From: Actinoplanes sp. L3-i22 | GTDB lineage: Bacteria; Actinomycetota; Actinomycetes; Mycobacteriales; Micromonosporaceae | Length of the DNA: 64,000 bases | NCBI RefSeq assembly: GCF_019704555.1 | Contig: NZ_AP024745.1 | Span: 1,608,001 to 1,672,000 of the forward strand | Direction of reading: 5' to 3' | Shown: piece by piece, positions 1 to 6,442 of the stretch | How positions within the stretch are numbered: position 1 is the first letter of the stretch | How the letters are laid out: the number at the start of each line of letters is the position of its first letter | Position numbers and translations under genes: made by a program | The notes under the pieces: model-generated | The model's database searches: none | The model's input: only the letters and a program-made list of their open reading frames with translations | What the model was told of the DNA's origin: nothing

Positions 1-342
1 GTCGAGGTCCGCTCGATCGACTCGGCGGCGAACCCGTACCTGGCCTTCGCGGTCATGCTCGGCGCCGGCCTCAAGGGCATCGAGGAGGGCTACGACCTGC
101 CCCCGGGCGCCGAGGACGACGTGTGGTCGCTGTCGCCGGCCGAGCGCAAGGCCGCCGGCTACGAGGCGCTGCCGGAGAACCTGGCCGAGGCGATCGACGT
201 GATGGCCGGCTCCGAGCTGGTCGCCGAGGTGCTCGGCGAGCACGTCTTCGACTTCTTCCTGCGCAACAAGCGGGCCGAGTGGGAGCAGTTCCGCCGCGAG
301 GTCACGCCGTACGAGCGTCAGCGGTACCTCGGCGCGCTCTGA
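1..342 (+). CDS. glnA2: Glutamine synthetase, GlnA2-type, C-terminal fragment
   Basis: Partial gene: only the last 113 codons are in the window, open at the left edge and ending in TGA. Glutamine synthetase makes glutamine from glutamate, ammonia and ATP in the cytoplasm. The fragment begins in the conserved VEVRSIDSAANPYLAF segment near the active site (compare [16 protein letters not shown] in the second synthetase at 21.2-22.7 kb) and ends with the helical tail typical of type I enzymes. The segment corresponding to the adenylylation loop (EEGYDLPPG) keeps a Tyr. Because glnE and a GlnA1-type gene follow in the same window, I assign it to the GlnA2 isoform by analogy with the actinobacterial glnA2-glnE-glnA1 arrangement; the exact isoform is inference. 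Confidence 0.9.
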   Translation, partial: VEVRSIDSAANPYLAFAVMLGAGLKGIEEGYDLPPGAEDDVWSLSPAERKAAGYEALPENLAEAIDVMAGSELVAEVLGEHVFDFFLRNKRAEWEQFRREVTPYERQRYLGAL

Positions 343-360
343 TCCCTCAGCTCTGAACGC

Positions 361-396
361 CAGGCGGCGACGGTCTTCGCAGACCGCCGCCGCCTG
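361..396 (+). terminator. Hairpin terminator after the glutamine synthetase fragment
   Basis: A 16-bp stem with one mismatch (CAGGCGGCGACGGTCT / AGACCGCCGCCGCCTG) and a TCGC tetraloop starts 18 nt after the stop codon. There is no U-tract, as is common for actinobacterial terminators. Confidence 0.75.
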
Positions 397-455
397 ACTG
401 GTTCAGTCGCCCCGCGCCGGGGAGGGGGCGTCCCCGGAAGCGACTGACCCTCAGA

Positions 456-510
456 GGCACCCGGCAAGAGGTTCTGGGAGCTCCCAGACCCGTTCCCCCC
501 GCCGGGTGCC
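456..510 (-). terminator. Nested hairpin terminator facing the minus-strand gene
   Basis: Outer 10-bp perfect stem GGCACCCGGC / GCCGGGTGCC encloses a perfect 16-nt palindrome (TCTGGGAG CTCCCAGA). It lies just past the stop of the minus-strand gene ending at 519. With the hairpin at 361-396 it separates two convergent genes. Confidence 0.65.
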
Positions 511-518
511 GGCTTCAC

Positions 519-1199
519 TCACCCGTGCTGTTCCGGCTCCTGCGGGGTCTTCGGGAGGCCGCTGGGCAGGCCGGGCCGGCCGCTGGGCGGGGTGCTCGGC
601 CGCCCGCTCGGGCGCCCGCCGGGCTTGCCGCTCGGGTCCGGCTTGTGCAGGCCGCAGAACCGCTCGACGCGGTCGCGGTCCTTCGCGCCGGCCCGCTTCA
701 CCAGCTCGCCGAAGTGCGCGTCGTCCAGGGCCTTGGTCCGGTGGTCGCGATCCTTGCCGCCCCACTCCTTGCAGAGGTCGGGCAGCGCCGAGCCGGACGG
801 CACCGGCCGGGCCGAGTGCGACCGCGACGCCGACGGGGACGGCTGCGCCGAGTGCGACGGCTTGTTCGAGCTGATCGGGTTGGGCAGGGCGCCGGTGCTC
901 GCCGCGAGCGCCACGCCACCGACCGTCGCGGTGGTCGCGAAGACCGCCGCGGCGACCTTCAGGGTCAACAACTTCGCCAACATGGGACGTCTCCGTAGGG
1001 GTACGACATCGGGGGACTGAGCGGCAGCCCGGAAGGCGGTCAGCGCATCCGCCTCACCCGCCAGCTCACCGGCCGCGGCGGGCGCCTGCGCCGCGGCGAG
1101 AACCGCGGAAAGCGGATGCCCGGTCGTGGCCCGGTCGCCGCGCAGCAGACTCGCCGCGGTCCTCCGGTCCATCGGGTTCCGTCCCTCCTGGCTGCTCAT
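519..1199 (-). CDS. Single-pass membrane protein partnered with an ECF sigma factor
   Basis: 226 aa, start ATG 1199 overlapping the stop of the sigma-factor gene by 4 nt, so the two are probably translationally coupled. The first 70 residues are cytoplasmic and Ala-rich, followed by one hydrophobic segment (about residues 75-100, KLLTLKVAAAVFATTATVGG) and a Ser/Pro/Gly-rich outer part with two Cys (LCKEWGG and RFCGLHK). The topology and position fit a regulator of the sigma factor, perhaps an anti-sigma factor, but I see no HxxxCxxC zinc anti-sigma motif. I do not recognise the family. The function is inferred from context only. Confidence 0.7.
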   Translation of the reverse strand: MSSQEGRNPMDRRTAASLLRGDRATTGHPLSAVLAAAQAPAAAGELAGEADALTAFRAAAQSPDVVPLRRRPMLAKLLTLKVAAAVFATTATVGGVALAASTGALPNPISSNKPSHSAQPSPSASRSHSARPVPSGSALPDLCKEWGGKDRDHRTKALDDAHFGELVKRAGAKDRDRVERFCGLHKPDPSGKPGGRPSGRPSTPPSGRPGLPSGLPKTPQEPEQHG

Positions 1200-1798
1200 C
1201 TCATCTCCTTCAGCGCCGCGCCCCGGATTCGTGTCACCGGGCGCCGCACCGGCTCGGGTTCGGCCAGGTGCTGAGCCAGCAGCTTGAGGCCCCGGTAGGC
1301 GGCGGTACGGACCGCGCCGGCCCGCTTCCCGAGGATCCGGCCGGTCGCCTTCGCGTCCAGGCCGACCACCACGCGCAGCATCACCGCCTCGGCCAGGTCC
1401 CGCGGCAGGCTCGCGATCAGGGCGATCGCGGCGTCGGTGGAGACCAGCTCGAGCGCCCGGGCCGCGGTGTCGTCGCCCGCGTGGACCTCGGCGAGCTGCT
1501 CGACCGGCCCGGCCGGTGGCGGTCGCCGCCGCTGCGCGCGCAGCAGGTCCATCGCGCGGTGCCGGGCGATCGTCGCGGTCCAGCCGCGGAAACCGTCCCC
1601 GGTGCCGGAGAAGCCGCGCAGGTCGCGGGCGATCTGCAGCCAGGCCTCCGAGGCGACGTCCTCGGCGTCGTCGCCGACCAGCACCCGCAGATAGCGCAGC
1701 AGGGCGGGCTGTTGCAGGCGATAGAGCTGCCGGAACGCGTCCTCGTCGCCGGCCTGCGCGGAGCGCACCACGGCGTCGAGGTCCTCCGATGCCCCCAT
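1196..1798 (-). CDS. ECF-family RNA polymerase sigma factor
   Basis: 200 aa from ATG 1798. The upstream extension of the open frame is rejected because the conserved region starts at MGASEDLDAVVRSAQAGD. Sigma region 2 is visible as DEDAFRQLYRLQQPALLRYLRVLVGDDAEDV, with the conserved W in FRGWTATIARHRAMDLLR. Region 4 is visible as LPRDLAEAVMLRVVVGLDAKATGRILGKRAGAVRTAAYRGLKLL. It directs RNA polymerase to a small alternative regulon whose signal is unknown. Its 3' end overlaps the membrane protein gene downstream, the usual sigma/regulator pair layout. It is divergent from the DUF350 gene, so both promoters lie in 1799-1918. Confidence 0.9.
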   Translation of the reverse strand: MGASEDLDAVVRSAQAGDEDAFRQLYRLQQPALLRYLRVLVGDDAEDVASEAWLQIARDLRGFSGTGDGFRGWTATIARHRAMDLLRAQRRRPPPAGPVEQLAEVHAGDDTAARALELVSTDAAIALIASLPRDLAEAVMLRVVVGLDAKATGRILGKRAGAVRTAAYRGLKLLAQHLAEPEPVRRPVTRIRGAALKEMR

Positions 1799-1918
1799 CA
1801 CGTCGTCCTCCGTCCGGCCAGGCGGACAGCCGGGCCCCTTTGCTACAGCGCCAGGCCCCGAAGTTTTGTCACAGGGGGTACGGTCTCCTCTGACGTCATG
1901 CGACAAGGGGGAGTGGCC

Positions 1919-2344
1919 GTGCTGCAGGACCTGCTCGAGGGTGCCGGGCGGAGCATAGTCTTCGGGCTGATCGGGATCGGCCTGATGGCCGTCGGTTATG
2001 TCCTGATCGACGTGCTCACGCCGGGCAAGTTGCGCGATCTGATCTGGACCGAGCGCAACCCGAACGCGTCATTGCTGCTGGCCGCCAACCAGCTGGGCAT
2101 CGCGGCGATCGTGTTCACCGCGATCTGGACGACCTACGACTCGTTCGGCCAGGGTGTCGCGTCGACGCTGCTCTTCGGCCTGCTCGGCATCGTGATCATG
2201 GGGCTGGCCTTCAAGGTGCTGGACTGGATGACCCCGGGCAAGCTCGGCGAGGTCATCTGCACCGACGAGTACCACGGCGGCGCCCTGGTCAGCGCCGCAT
2301 CGCACTTCGGCGCCGCGTTGATCGTCTGCGCCTGTATCGCCTGA
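1919..2344 (+). CDS. DUF350 family membrane protein
   Basis: 141 aa with four hydrophobic helices arranged as two similar pairs (GLIGIGLMAVGYVLIDVLTPGKL and GLLGIVIMGLAFKVLDWMTPGKL), the internal duplication typical of DUF350/YjfL-type proteins. GTG 1919 is chosen because AAGGGGGAG at 1905-1913 is a strong ribosome binding site 5 nt upstream. ATG 1898 in the same frame has no such site. The molecular role of the family is not established. The 3' end is convergent with the LtrA-like gene, only 6 nt apart. Confidence 0.85.
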   Translation: MLQDLLEGAGRSIVFGLIGIGLMAVGYVLIDVLTPGKLRDLIWTERNPNASLLLAANQLGIAAIVFTAIWTTYDSFGQGVASTLLFGLLGIVIMGLAFKVLDWMTPGKLGEVICTDEYHGGALVSAASHFGAALIVCACIA

Positions 2345-2350
2345 TTGATC

Positions 2351-3496
2351 TCAAGCTCCTCGCCCGAAGTCGCCGATGGCGGCGTCCCGGCCGGCGCGGC
2401 GGACCCGGGGGATGTCCTCGGCGATCGCGCCGGCCGACATGATCACGGCGACCGCGGCGAGCTGGGCTATCCCCAGGTAGTGCCCGAGTGGGGCGGTGGC
2501 CAGGCACAACGCGGCGATGGCGAGGCGGTAGGCGGCGCCCGGCCGGTGCAGCAGCCGCAGGAAGACCGCGTGCCCGAGCAGGTAGACCGCCACGCCGCCG
2601 CCGAGGGTCACGGCCTCGCCCCAGTGCAGGCCGTCGAACGCGTGACCCAGGGCCTTCTTGATGCCGACCGCGGTGAGCACGATGCCGAGCAGCATCGGGA
2701 TGTGCGCGTAGCCCCAGGCGTTCACGGCCAGCCGGCCGCGCCGGGCCGGGTCGTCGACCTCGGCCAGGACGTGCTCCGAGCGGCGGTCACCGTCGGCGAA
2801 GTAGGTCCACCACAGGTAGTAGGCGACGCAGAGGCCGAGCACCGCGGCCAGGATCAGGCCGGCGTCGAGCCGCATCCCGGTGACGCCGACGCCGATCGCC
2901 AGGACCGACTCGCCGATCGCGATGATCATGACGAGGCTGTGCCGCTCGACGAAGTGGCCGGCCACGATGTGGTGCAGCTCCATCGGGTGCGAGTAGCTCG
3001 CCAGCACCTGCACCACCGGGGCGCCCAGCCAGCACAGGTGCCGCCACGGCTCGGGCAGGAAGCCACCGGCCAGCACCAGCGACGCGGCCAGCAGGTTGAG
3101 CGGGCCCAGCACCCGCATCATCCGGACCGCGGCCGGGCCGGCCTGCAGGAACAGCACCGAGTGCGCGATGTTGACGACCAGGTAGCCGGCGCCGAACAGC
3201 CAGCCGTACGCCCCGAACGCCTCCGGAATGGCCAGCGCCATCACCAGGAACCCGGCCATCCCGGCCAGCAGCAGGGTGCGCCGGGTGGTGGTGGTCGGGG
3301 CGACCGCGTTGGTGAGCCACGCGTACCCCGAGTACATCCACCAGACCACGATCAGGATCAGCACCACGTCGAGCAGCCCGGACGGGGTCAGGTGGTGCGC
3401 CAGCGAATCGGCGAGCTGGGTGACCGTGAAGACGAAGACGAGATCGAAGAAGAGCTCCAGCGTGGATACCCGGGCACCGGGGGACTCCTCGGTCAT
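2351..3496 (-). CDS. Low temperature requirement protein A (LtrA) family membrane protein
   Basis: 381 aa polytopic membrane protein. The N-terminus TLELFFDLVFVFTVTQLADSLAHHL is the hallmark of the LtrA family (first described in Listeria), followed by roughly ten hydrophobic segments and the conserved HPMELHHIVAGHFVERHSLVMIIAIGES region. Substrate and function are unknown. The start ATG 3496 overlaps the stop of the upstream yqeY-like gene by 4 nt, so the two are likely co-transcribed from a promoter near 3830. Confidence 0.9.
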   Translation of the reverse strand: MTEESPGARVSTLELFFDLVFVFTVTQLADSLAHHLTPSGLLDVVLILIVVWWMYSGYAWLTNAVAPTTTTRRTLLLAGMAGFLVMALAIPEAFGAYGWLFGAGYLVVNIAHSVLFLQAGPAAVRMMRVLGPLNLLAASLVLAGGFLPEPWRHLCWLGAPVVQVLASYSHPMELHHIVAGHFVERHSLVMIIAIGESVLAIGVGVTGMRLDAGLILAAVLGLCVAYYLWWTYFADGDRRSEHVLAEVDDPARRGRLAVNAWGYAHIPMLLGIVLTAVGIKKALGHAFDGLHWGEAVTLGGGVAVYLLGHAVFLRLLHRPGAAYRLAIAALCLATAPLGHYLGIAQLAAVAVIMSAGAIAEDIPRVRRAGRDAAIGDFGRGA

Positions 3497-3828
3497 GCCG
3501 GCGTGACCAGCGTTTCCAGCGCCTGGGCCTCGGCTCGCAGGCGGGTGGCCTCGTCCGGCCGGCCGAGCGCGTCGTAGTCGGTGGCGGCGGTCCGGCGTTC
3601 GCTGATCTCGGCGCGGACGATGCGTTCGATCTCGGCGTCGTCCTGTTCGCGGCGGGGCGCCTCGGTGACGCCCAGGCCGACGGCCGGCAGACCGTGGTGC
3701 GGGTCCTGCGGCGGCACGGCGGCCGCGTTCTCGATCGCGGCCAGGGCCGAGCGCAGGGCGGTCACGGCCGGCTTGTCCCTGGCCTTCATCGCCGGCACCA
3801 GCGCGGCCCGGAGACGGTCACGCAACAT
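3493..3828 (-). CDS. GatB/YqeY domain protein
   Basis: 111 aa. The open frame extends upstream, but the family begins at MLRDRLRAALVPAMKARDKPAVTALRSALAAIENA, so ATG 3828 is used, with GGGGG about 7 nt upstream. YqeY proteins are all-helical and resemble the tail domain of GatB, the tRNA-dependent amidotransferase subunit. The middle differs from typical YqeY (an insert from about residue 37, PQDPHHGLPAVGLG), after which EIERIVRAEISERRTAATDYDALGRPDEATRLRAEAQAL follows the usual pattern. Divergent from the WYL regulator; overlaps the LtrA-like gene downstream. Confidence 0.85.
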   Translation of the reverse strand: MLRDRLRAALVPAMKARDKPAVTALRSALAAIENAAAVPPQDPHHGLPAVGLGVTEAPRREQDDAEIERIVRAEISERRTAATDYDALGRPDEATRLRAEAQALETLVTPA

Positions 3829-3843
3829 GTCGTACCCCCGTTC

Positions 3844-3849
3844 TAGCGT
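3844..3849 (+). promoter_or_regulatory. Putative -10 box of a leaderless transcript
   Basis: TAGCGT lies 7 nt upstream of the GTG start of the WYL regulator with no ribosome binding site between, the spacing expected when transcription starts at the initiation codon. Inferred from the repeated pattern in this window. Confidence 0.5.
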
Positions 3850-3856
3850 TTGTGGC

Positions 3857-4567
3857 GTGAACCGTACCGACCGGTTGTATGCACTTGTCGAGGAATTACG
3901 GGCGGTGGCGCCCCGGCCGCGCAGCGCGCGCTGGCTGGCCGGCCGCTTCGAGGTGAGCGTCCGCACGGTGGAGCGGGACATCTCCGCGCTGCAGCAGTCC
4001 GGCACGCCGATCTACGCCGAGACCGGCCGCACCGGTGGGTATTGCCTGGACACCGCGCACACGCTGCCCCCGGTCAACCTGACGCCGGAGGAGGCGGTCG
4101 CGATGGCGCTCGCCCTGCGCCGGCTGGAGGGGACGCCGTTCCGGCAGGCCGCGGGCAGCGCGCTGCGGAAACTGGTGGCGGCGATGCGGGCCGACGACGC
4201 GGCCGCGGCGCAGGCCCTGGCCGACCGGATCCACCTGGTCGGCGGGTCGGCGCCGGCGACCATGCCACGGGCGGCGCTCGGCGCCCTGCCGGTCGGCCGG
4301 GTGCTCCGGATCGGTTATGCGGATCGCGACGGCGCGGTCACCACGCGGGACATCGAGCCGGTGGGCTACGTCGGGATCCGCGAGCGGTGGTATCTGATCG
4401 CCTGGTGCCGGCTGCGTGGGTCGGTGCGGATCTTCCGGACCGATCGGATCACCACCATCACGCCGACCCGGGAAGTGGCGCCGGCCCGGGTGTTCCCGGA
4501 GGACGAGCTGGACATCCCGGGTGCGCAGCGGGAGCGGCTCACCCTGTTTGCCAGGATCTCCGGATGA
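3857..4567 (+). CDS. HTH-WYL domain transcriptional regulator
   Basis: 236 aa from GTG 3857. Residues about 1-60 form a DeoR-like winged helix (RSARWLAGRFEVSVRTVERDISALQQSGTPIYAETGRTGGY). Residues about 130-215 form the WYL ligand-sensing domain with W178-Y179-L180 in RWYLIAWCRLR, followed by FRTDRI. Such proteins repress or activate neighbouring genes in response to ligands, often nucleotides, but the effector here is unknown. It overlaps the downstream GNAT gene by 4 nt (ATGA), so the two are one unit. It may regulate this pair or the divergent yqeY-ltrA operon. Confidence 0.9.
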   Translation: MNRTDRLYALVEELRAVAPRPRSARWLAGRFEVSVRTVERDISALQQSGTPIYAETGRTGGYCLDTAHTLPPVNLTPEEAVAMALALRRLEGTPFRQAAGSALRKLVAAMRADDAAAAQALADRIHLVGGSAPATMPRAALGALPVGRVLRIGYADRDGAVTTRDIEPVGYVGIRERWYLIAWCRLRGSVRIFRTDRITTITPTREVAPARVFPEDELDIPGAQRERLTLFARISG

Positions 4568-5007
4568 CTTCCGACCTGATCCGCCTCGAGCCGGTCACCG
4601 CCGGCAACTGGCGGGACTGCGCCGCCCTGACCGTCCACGAGGAACAGCGGCGCTTCGTCGCCGACGTGACGTACTACCTGTGCATGTGCACCTATGGGGA
4701 CACGTGGCAGCCGCTCGCGGCGTACCGGGGGGACACGGTCGCCGGGTTCGCGATCTGGGGTGTCGACGACGACGGCAGCCGGTGGATCGGCGGCCTCGTC
4801 GTCGACGCGAAGCACCAGCGCCAGGGGGTCGGGCGGGAGCTGGTCCGGCAGCTGCGGGAGCGGCTGATCGCCGAGCCGGGCACGCCGAACGTGGCGCTCA
4901 GCTACCAGCCGGCGAACGTCGGGGCGCGGGCGCTGTACCTGTCGATGGGCTTCGCCGAGACCGGCGAGACCGAGGACGACGAGGTCATCGCCCGCTGGAC
5001 GCCGTGA
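4564..5007 (+). CDS. GNAT family N-acetyltransferase
   Basis: 147 aa from ATG 4564, overlapping the upstream stop. Acetyl-CoA binding motif A is visible as VVDAKHQRQGVGRELVRQL (Q/RxxGxG/A around residues 86-92). Motif B is NVGARALYLSMGFAETGE. The arrangement resembles small-amine acetyltransferases such as PaiA or BltD, but the substrate cannot be told from sequence. Co-expressed with the WYL regulator. The gene ends next to repeat copy A. Confidence 0.88.
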   Translation: MTSDLIRLEPVTAGNWRDCAALTVHEEQRRFVADVTYYLCMCTYGDTWQPLAAYRGDTVAGFAIWGVDDDGSRWIGGLVVDAKHQRQGVGRELVRQLRERLIAEPGTPNVALSYQPANVGARALYLSMGFAETGETEDDEVIARWTP

Positions 5008-5009
5008 AC

Positions 5010-5188
5010 CGGGTTTTTTGAAACCGCGACCACCCGCGGACGTTTTTTAAAACCGCAACCACCCGCGGACGTCGCCCTTGCGGGTCTCGTGTTCTGGGCG
5101 CCCCGGCGCCCTTGCGAGGCCCGGAAGGGTCCCCGCGGGAGCGACGATCAGTTATCGGCCGCAGCGTCGGAAATGAAGAATTTGATCT
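5010..5188. repeat. Intergenic hairpin repeat, copy A
   Basis: First of four copies (others near 10.2, 52.1 and 59.2 kb) of an element with consensus parts ACCGCAACCACCCGCGGACG, a central interrupted hairpin (GGGYCTCG...GGGCGC...GCGCCC...CGAGGCCC) and GGGTCCCCGCGGGAGCGACG. Copy A has a second, tandem copy of its left end (TTTTTT-AAACCGCNACCACCCGCGGACG at about 5014 and 5043). It lies between the convergent GNAT and glyoxalase-like genes. It shares GGCCGCAGC and the A/T-rich AAGAATTTGATCTT end with copy B. Confidence 0.85.
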
Positions 5189-5569
5189 TTATTCGGCGTC
5201 CCTGGCCGGCGGGGTGAAGACGCCGAAGAGGTTGCCGGCGGGGTCGCTGAGGCGGGCGAAGACCAGGCCGCTCGGCTCGCGCTGCGGGCCGACCAGGACC
5301 TTGCCGCCGCGCGCCTCGGCCTGCTTGCAGGCGGCCTCCGTGTCGGCGACCACGACCAGGAAGATCGCCTGCTGCGGGACCTTGCCGCCGGTGCCGTAGA
5401 AGCCGCCCAGCGGTGCGCCGCCGTCCGGTCCGGTGACGATCCGGTAGGGCTTGCCGTCCGGGCCGATCGAGTCGCCGTCGTCCGCGAACGTCCAGCCGAA
5501 CACGTCGCCGTAGAAGCGCTCGGACTCCTCGGGGCGGTCCGCGCCCACTTCGATCCAGCCGATGCTCAT
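5189..5569 (-). CDS. Glyoxalase/bleomycin-resistance (VOC) family protein
   Basis: 126 aa from ATG 5569, chosen because AGGAGG lies 6 nt upstream; the longer frame to 5623 is rejected. One VOC module: an opening strand IGWIEVGADRPEESERFYGDVFGWTF and a closing strand GLVFARLSDPAGNLFGVFTPP. Two such beta-alpha-beta-beta-beta units fold into a metal-binding cup in the superfamily. This single short protein resembles the YdcI/CFP30B-like hydroxylase-associated VOC proteins. Substrate unknown. Divergent from the amidotransferase gene; convergent with the GNAT gene across repeat A. Confidence 0.88.
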   Translation of the reverse strand: MSIGWIEVGADRPEESERFYGDVFGWTFADDGDSIGPDGKPYRIVTGPDGGAPLGGFYGTGGKVPQQAIFLVVVADTEAACKQAEARGGKVLVGPQREPSGLVFARLSDPAGNLFGVFTPPARDAE

Positions 5570-5646
5570 GATTCCTCCTGGAAGGTTGTCGTCGGGGAGA
5601 ACTCTCGCGGGTGGCCCCGACAACGTCCTGTCGGTGTTTGCCGGGT

Positions 5647-5652
5647 TAGCCT
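5647..5652 (+). promoter_or_regulatory. Putative -10 box of a leaderless transcript
   Basis: TAGCCT lies 6 nt upstream of GTG 5659, with no ribosome binding site between. An imperfect inverted repeat (GGTTGTCGTCGGGG at 5583 and CCCCGACAACG at 5615) in the same divergent region could be an operator. Confidence 0.5.
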
Positions 5653-5658
5653 CGACGG

Positions 5659-6441
5659 GTGAGCACAGCGCTTGTCATCGAGAACGATCCGACCGACGAC
5701 CTCCGGCGACTGGGGGAGTGGCTCACCGACGCCGGGCTCGCGGTGACCGTGCTCCGGCCCCACGCCGGTGACGAGATCCCCGACAACCTGGAGCGGTACG
5801 CCGCGCTGGTCGTGCTCGGCGGGGACCAGAGCGCCTACCCGGACGTCGCCGGCACCCCCGGCGCGCCGTGGTTCCCGGCGCTGGAGGGGCTGCTCCGCAA
5901 GGCGGTCCGGCACCGGGTGCCGACGCTCGGCGTGTGCCTGGGCGGGCAGCTGCTCGCCGCCGCGCACGGCGGCCTGGTCGAGCGCAGCACGTCCGGGCCG
6001 GAGATCGGCCCGGGGCTGGTCGGCAAGCGCGACGCGGCCGACACCGACCCGCTGTTCAAGTGGGTGCCGCTGCTGCCCGACGTGATCCAGTGGCACCGCG
6101 ACGAGATCACCGAGCTGCCGCTGAACTCGACGCTGCTGGCCGCGTCCAGTCGCTTCCCGCACCAGGCGTTCCGGATCGGGGACCGGGCCTGGGGCCTGCA
6201 GTTCCACATCGAGTGCGACGCCGGGATGATGGCCGACTGGACCCGGCTGGGCGCCGCCGAGCTGGACGAGCTGGGCTACGACGCGGAGACCGTGGTGCTG
6301 GCCGTCGCCGACATCCTGCCGGACGTCGAGGAGGTCTGGCAGCCGTTCGCGGCCCGGTTCGCCGCGCTCGCCCTCGGCACCCTGCCGGACGCGGACATTC
6401 CGGTGCAGCCCTTCCGCACCCTGCCACTGCTGGGCCAGTGA
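5659..6441 (+). CDS. Class I glutamine amidotransferase domain protein
   Basis: 260 aa from GTG 5659. The GATase1 fold shows the nucleophile elbow GVCLGGQ with Cys93, and QFHIE with His183 and Glu185 of the Cys-His-Glu triad. Such stand-alone domains hydrolyse glutamine or related gamma-glutamyl compounds. Homologous genes occur next to glnE in other actinomycetes as I recall, and here the stop is one base from the glnE start, so the two are surely co-transcribed. That links it to glutamine metabolism, although its own substrate is unknown. Confidence 0.9.
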   Translation: MSTALVIENDPTDDLRRLGEWLTDAGLAVTVLRPHAGDEIPDNLERYAALVVLGGDQSAYPDVAGTPGAPWFPALEGLLRKAVRHRVPTLGVCLGGQLLAAAHGGLVERSTSGPEIGPGLVGKRDAADTDPLFKWVPLLPDVIQWHRDEITELPLNSTLLAASSRFPHQAFRIGDRAWGLQFHIECDAGMMADWTRLGAAELDELGYDAETVVLAVADILPDVEEVWQPFAARFAALALGTLPDADIPVQPFRTLPLLGQ

Positions 6442-6442
6442 C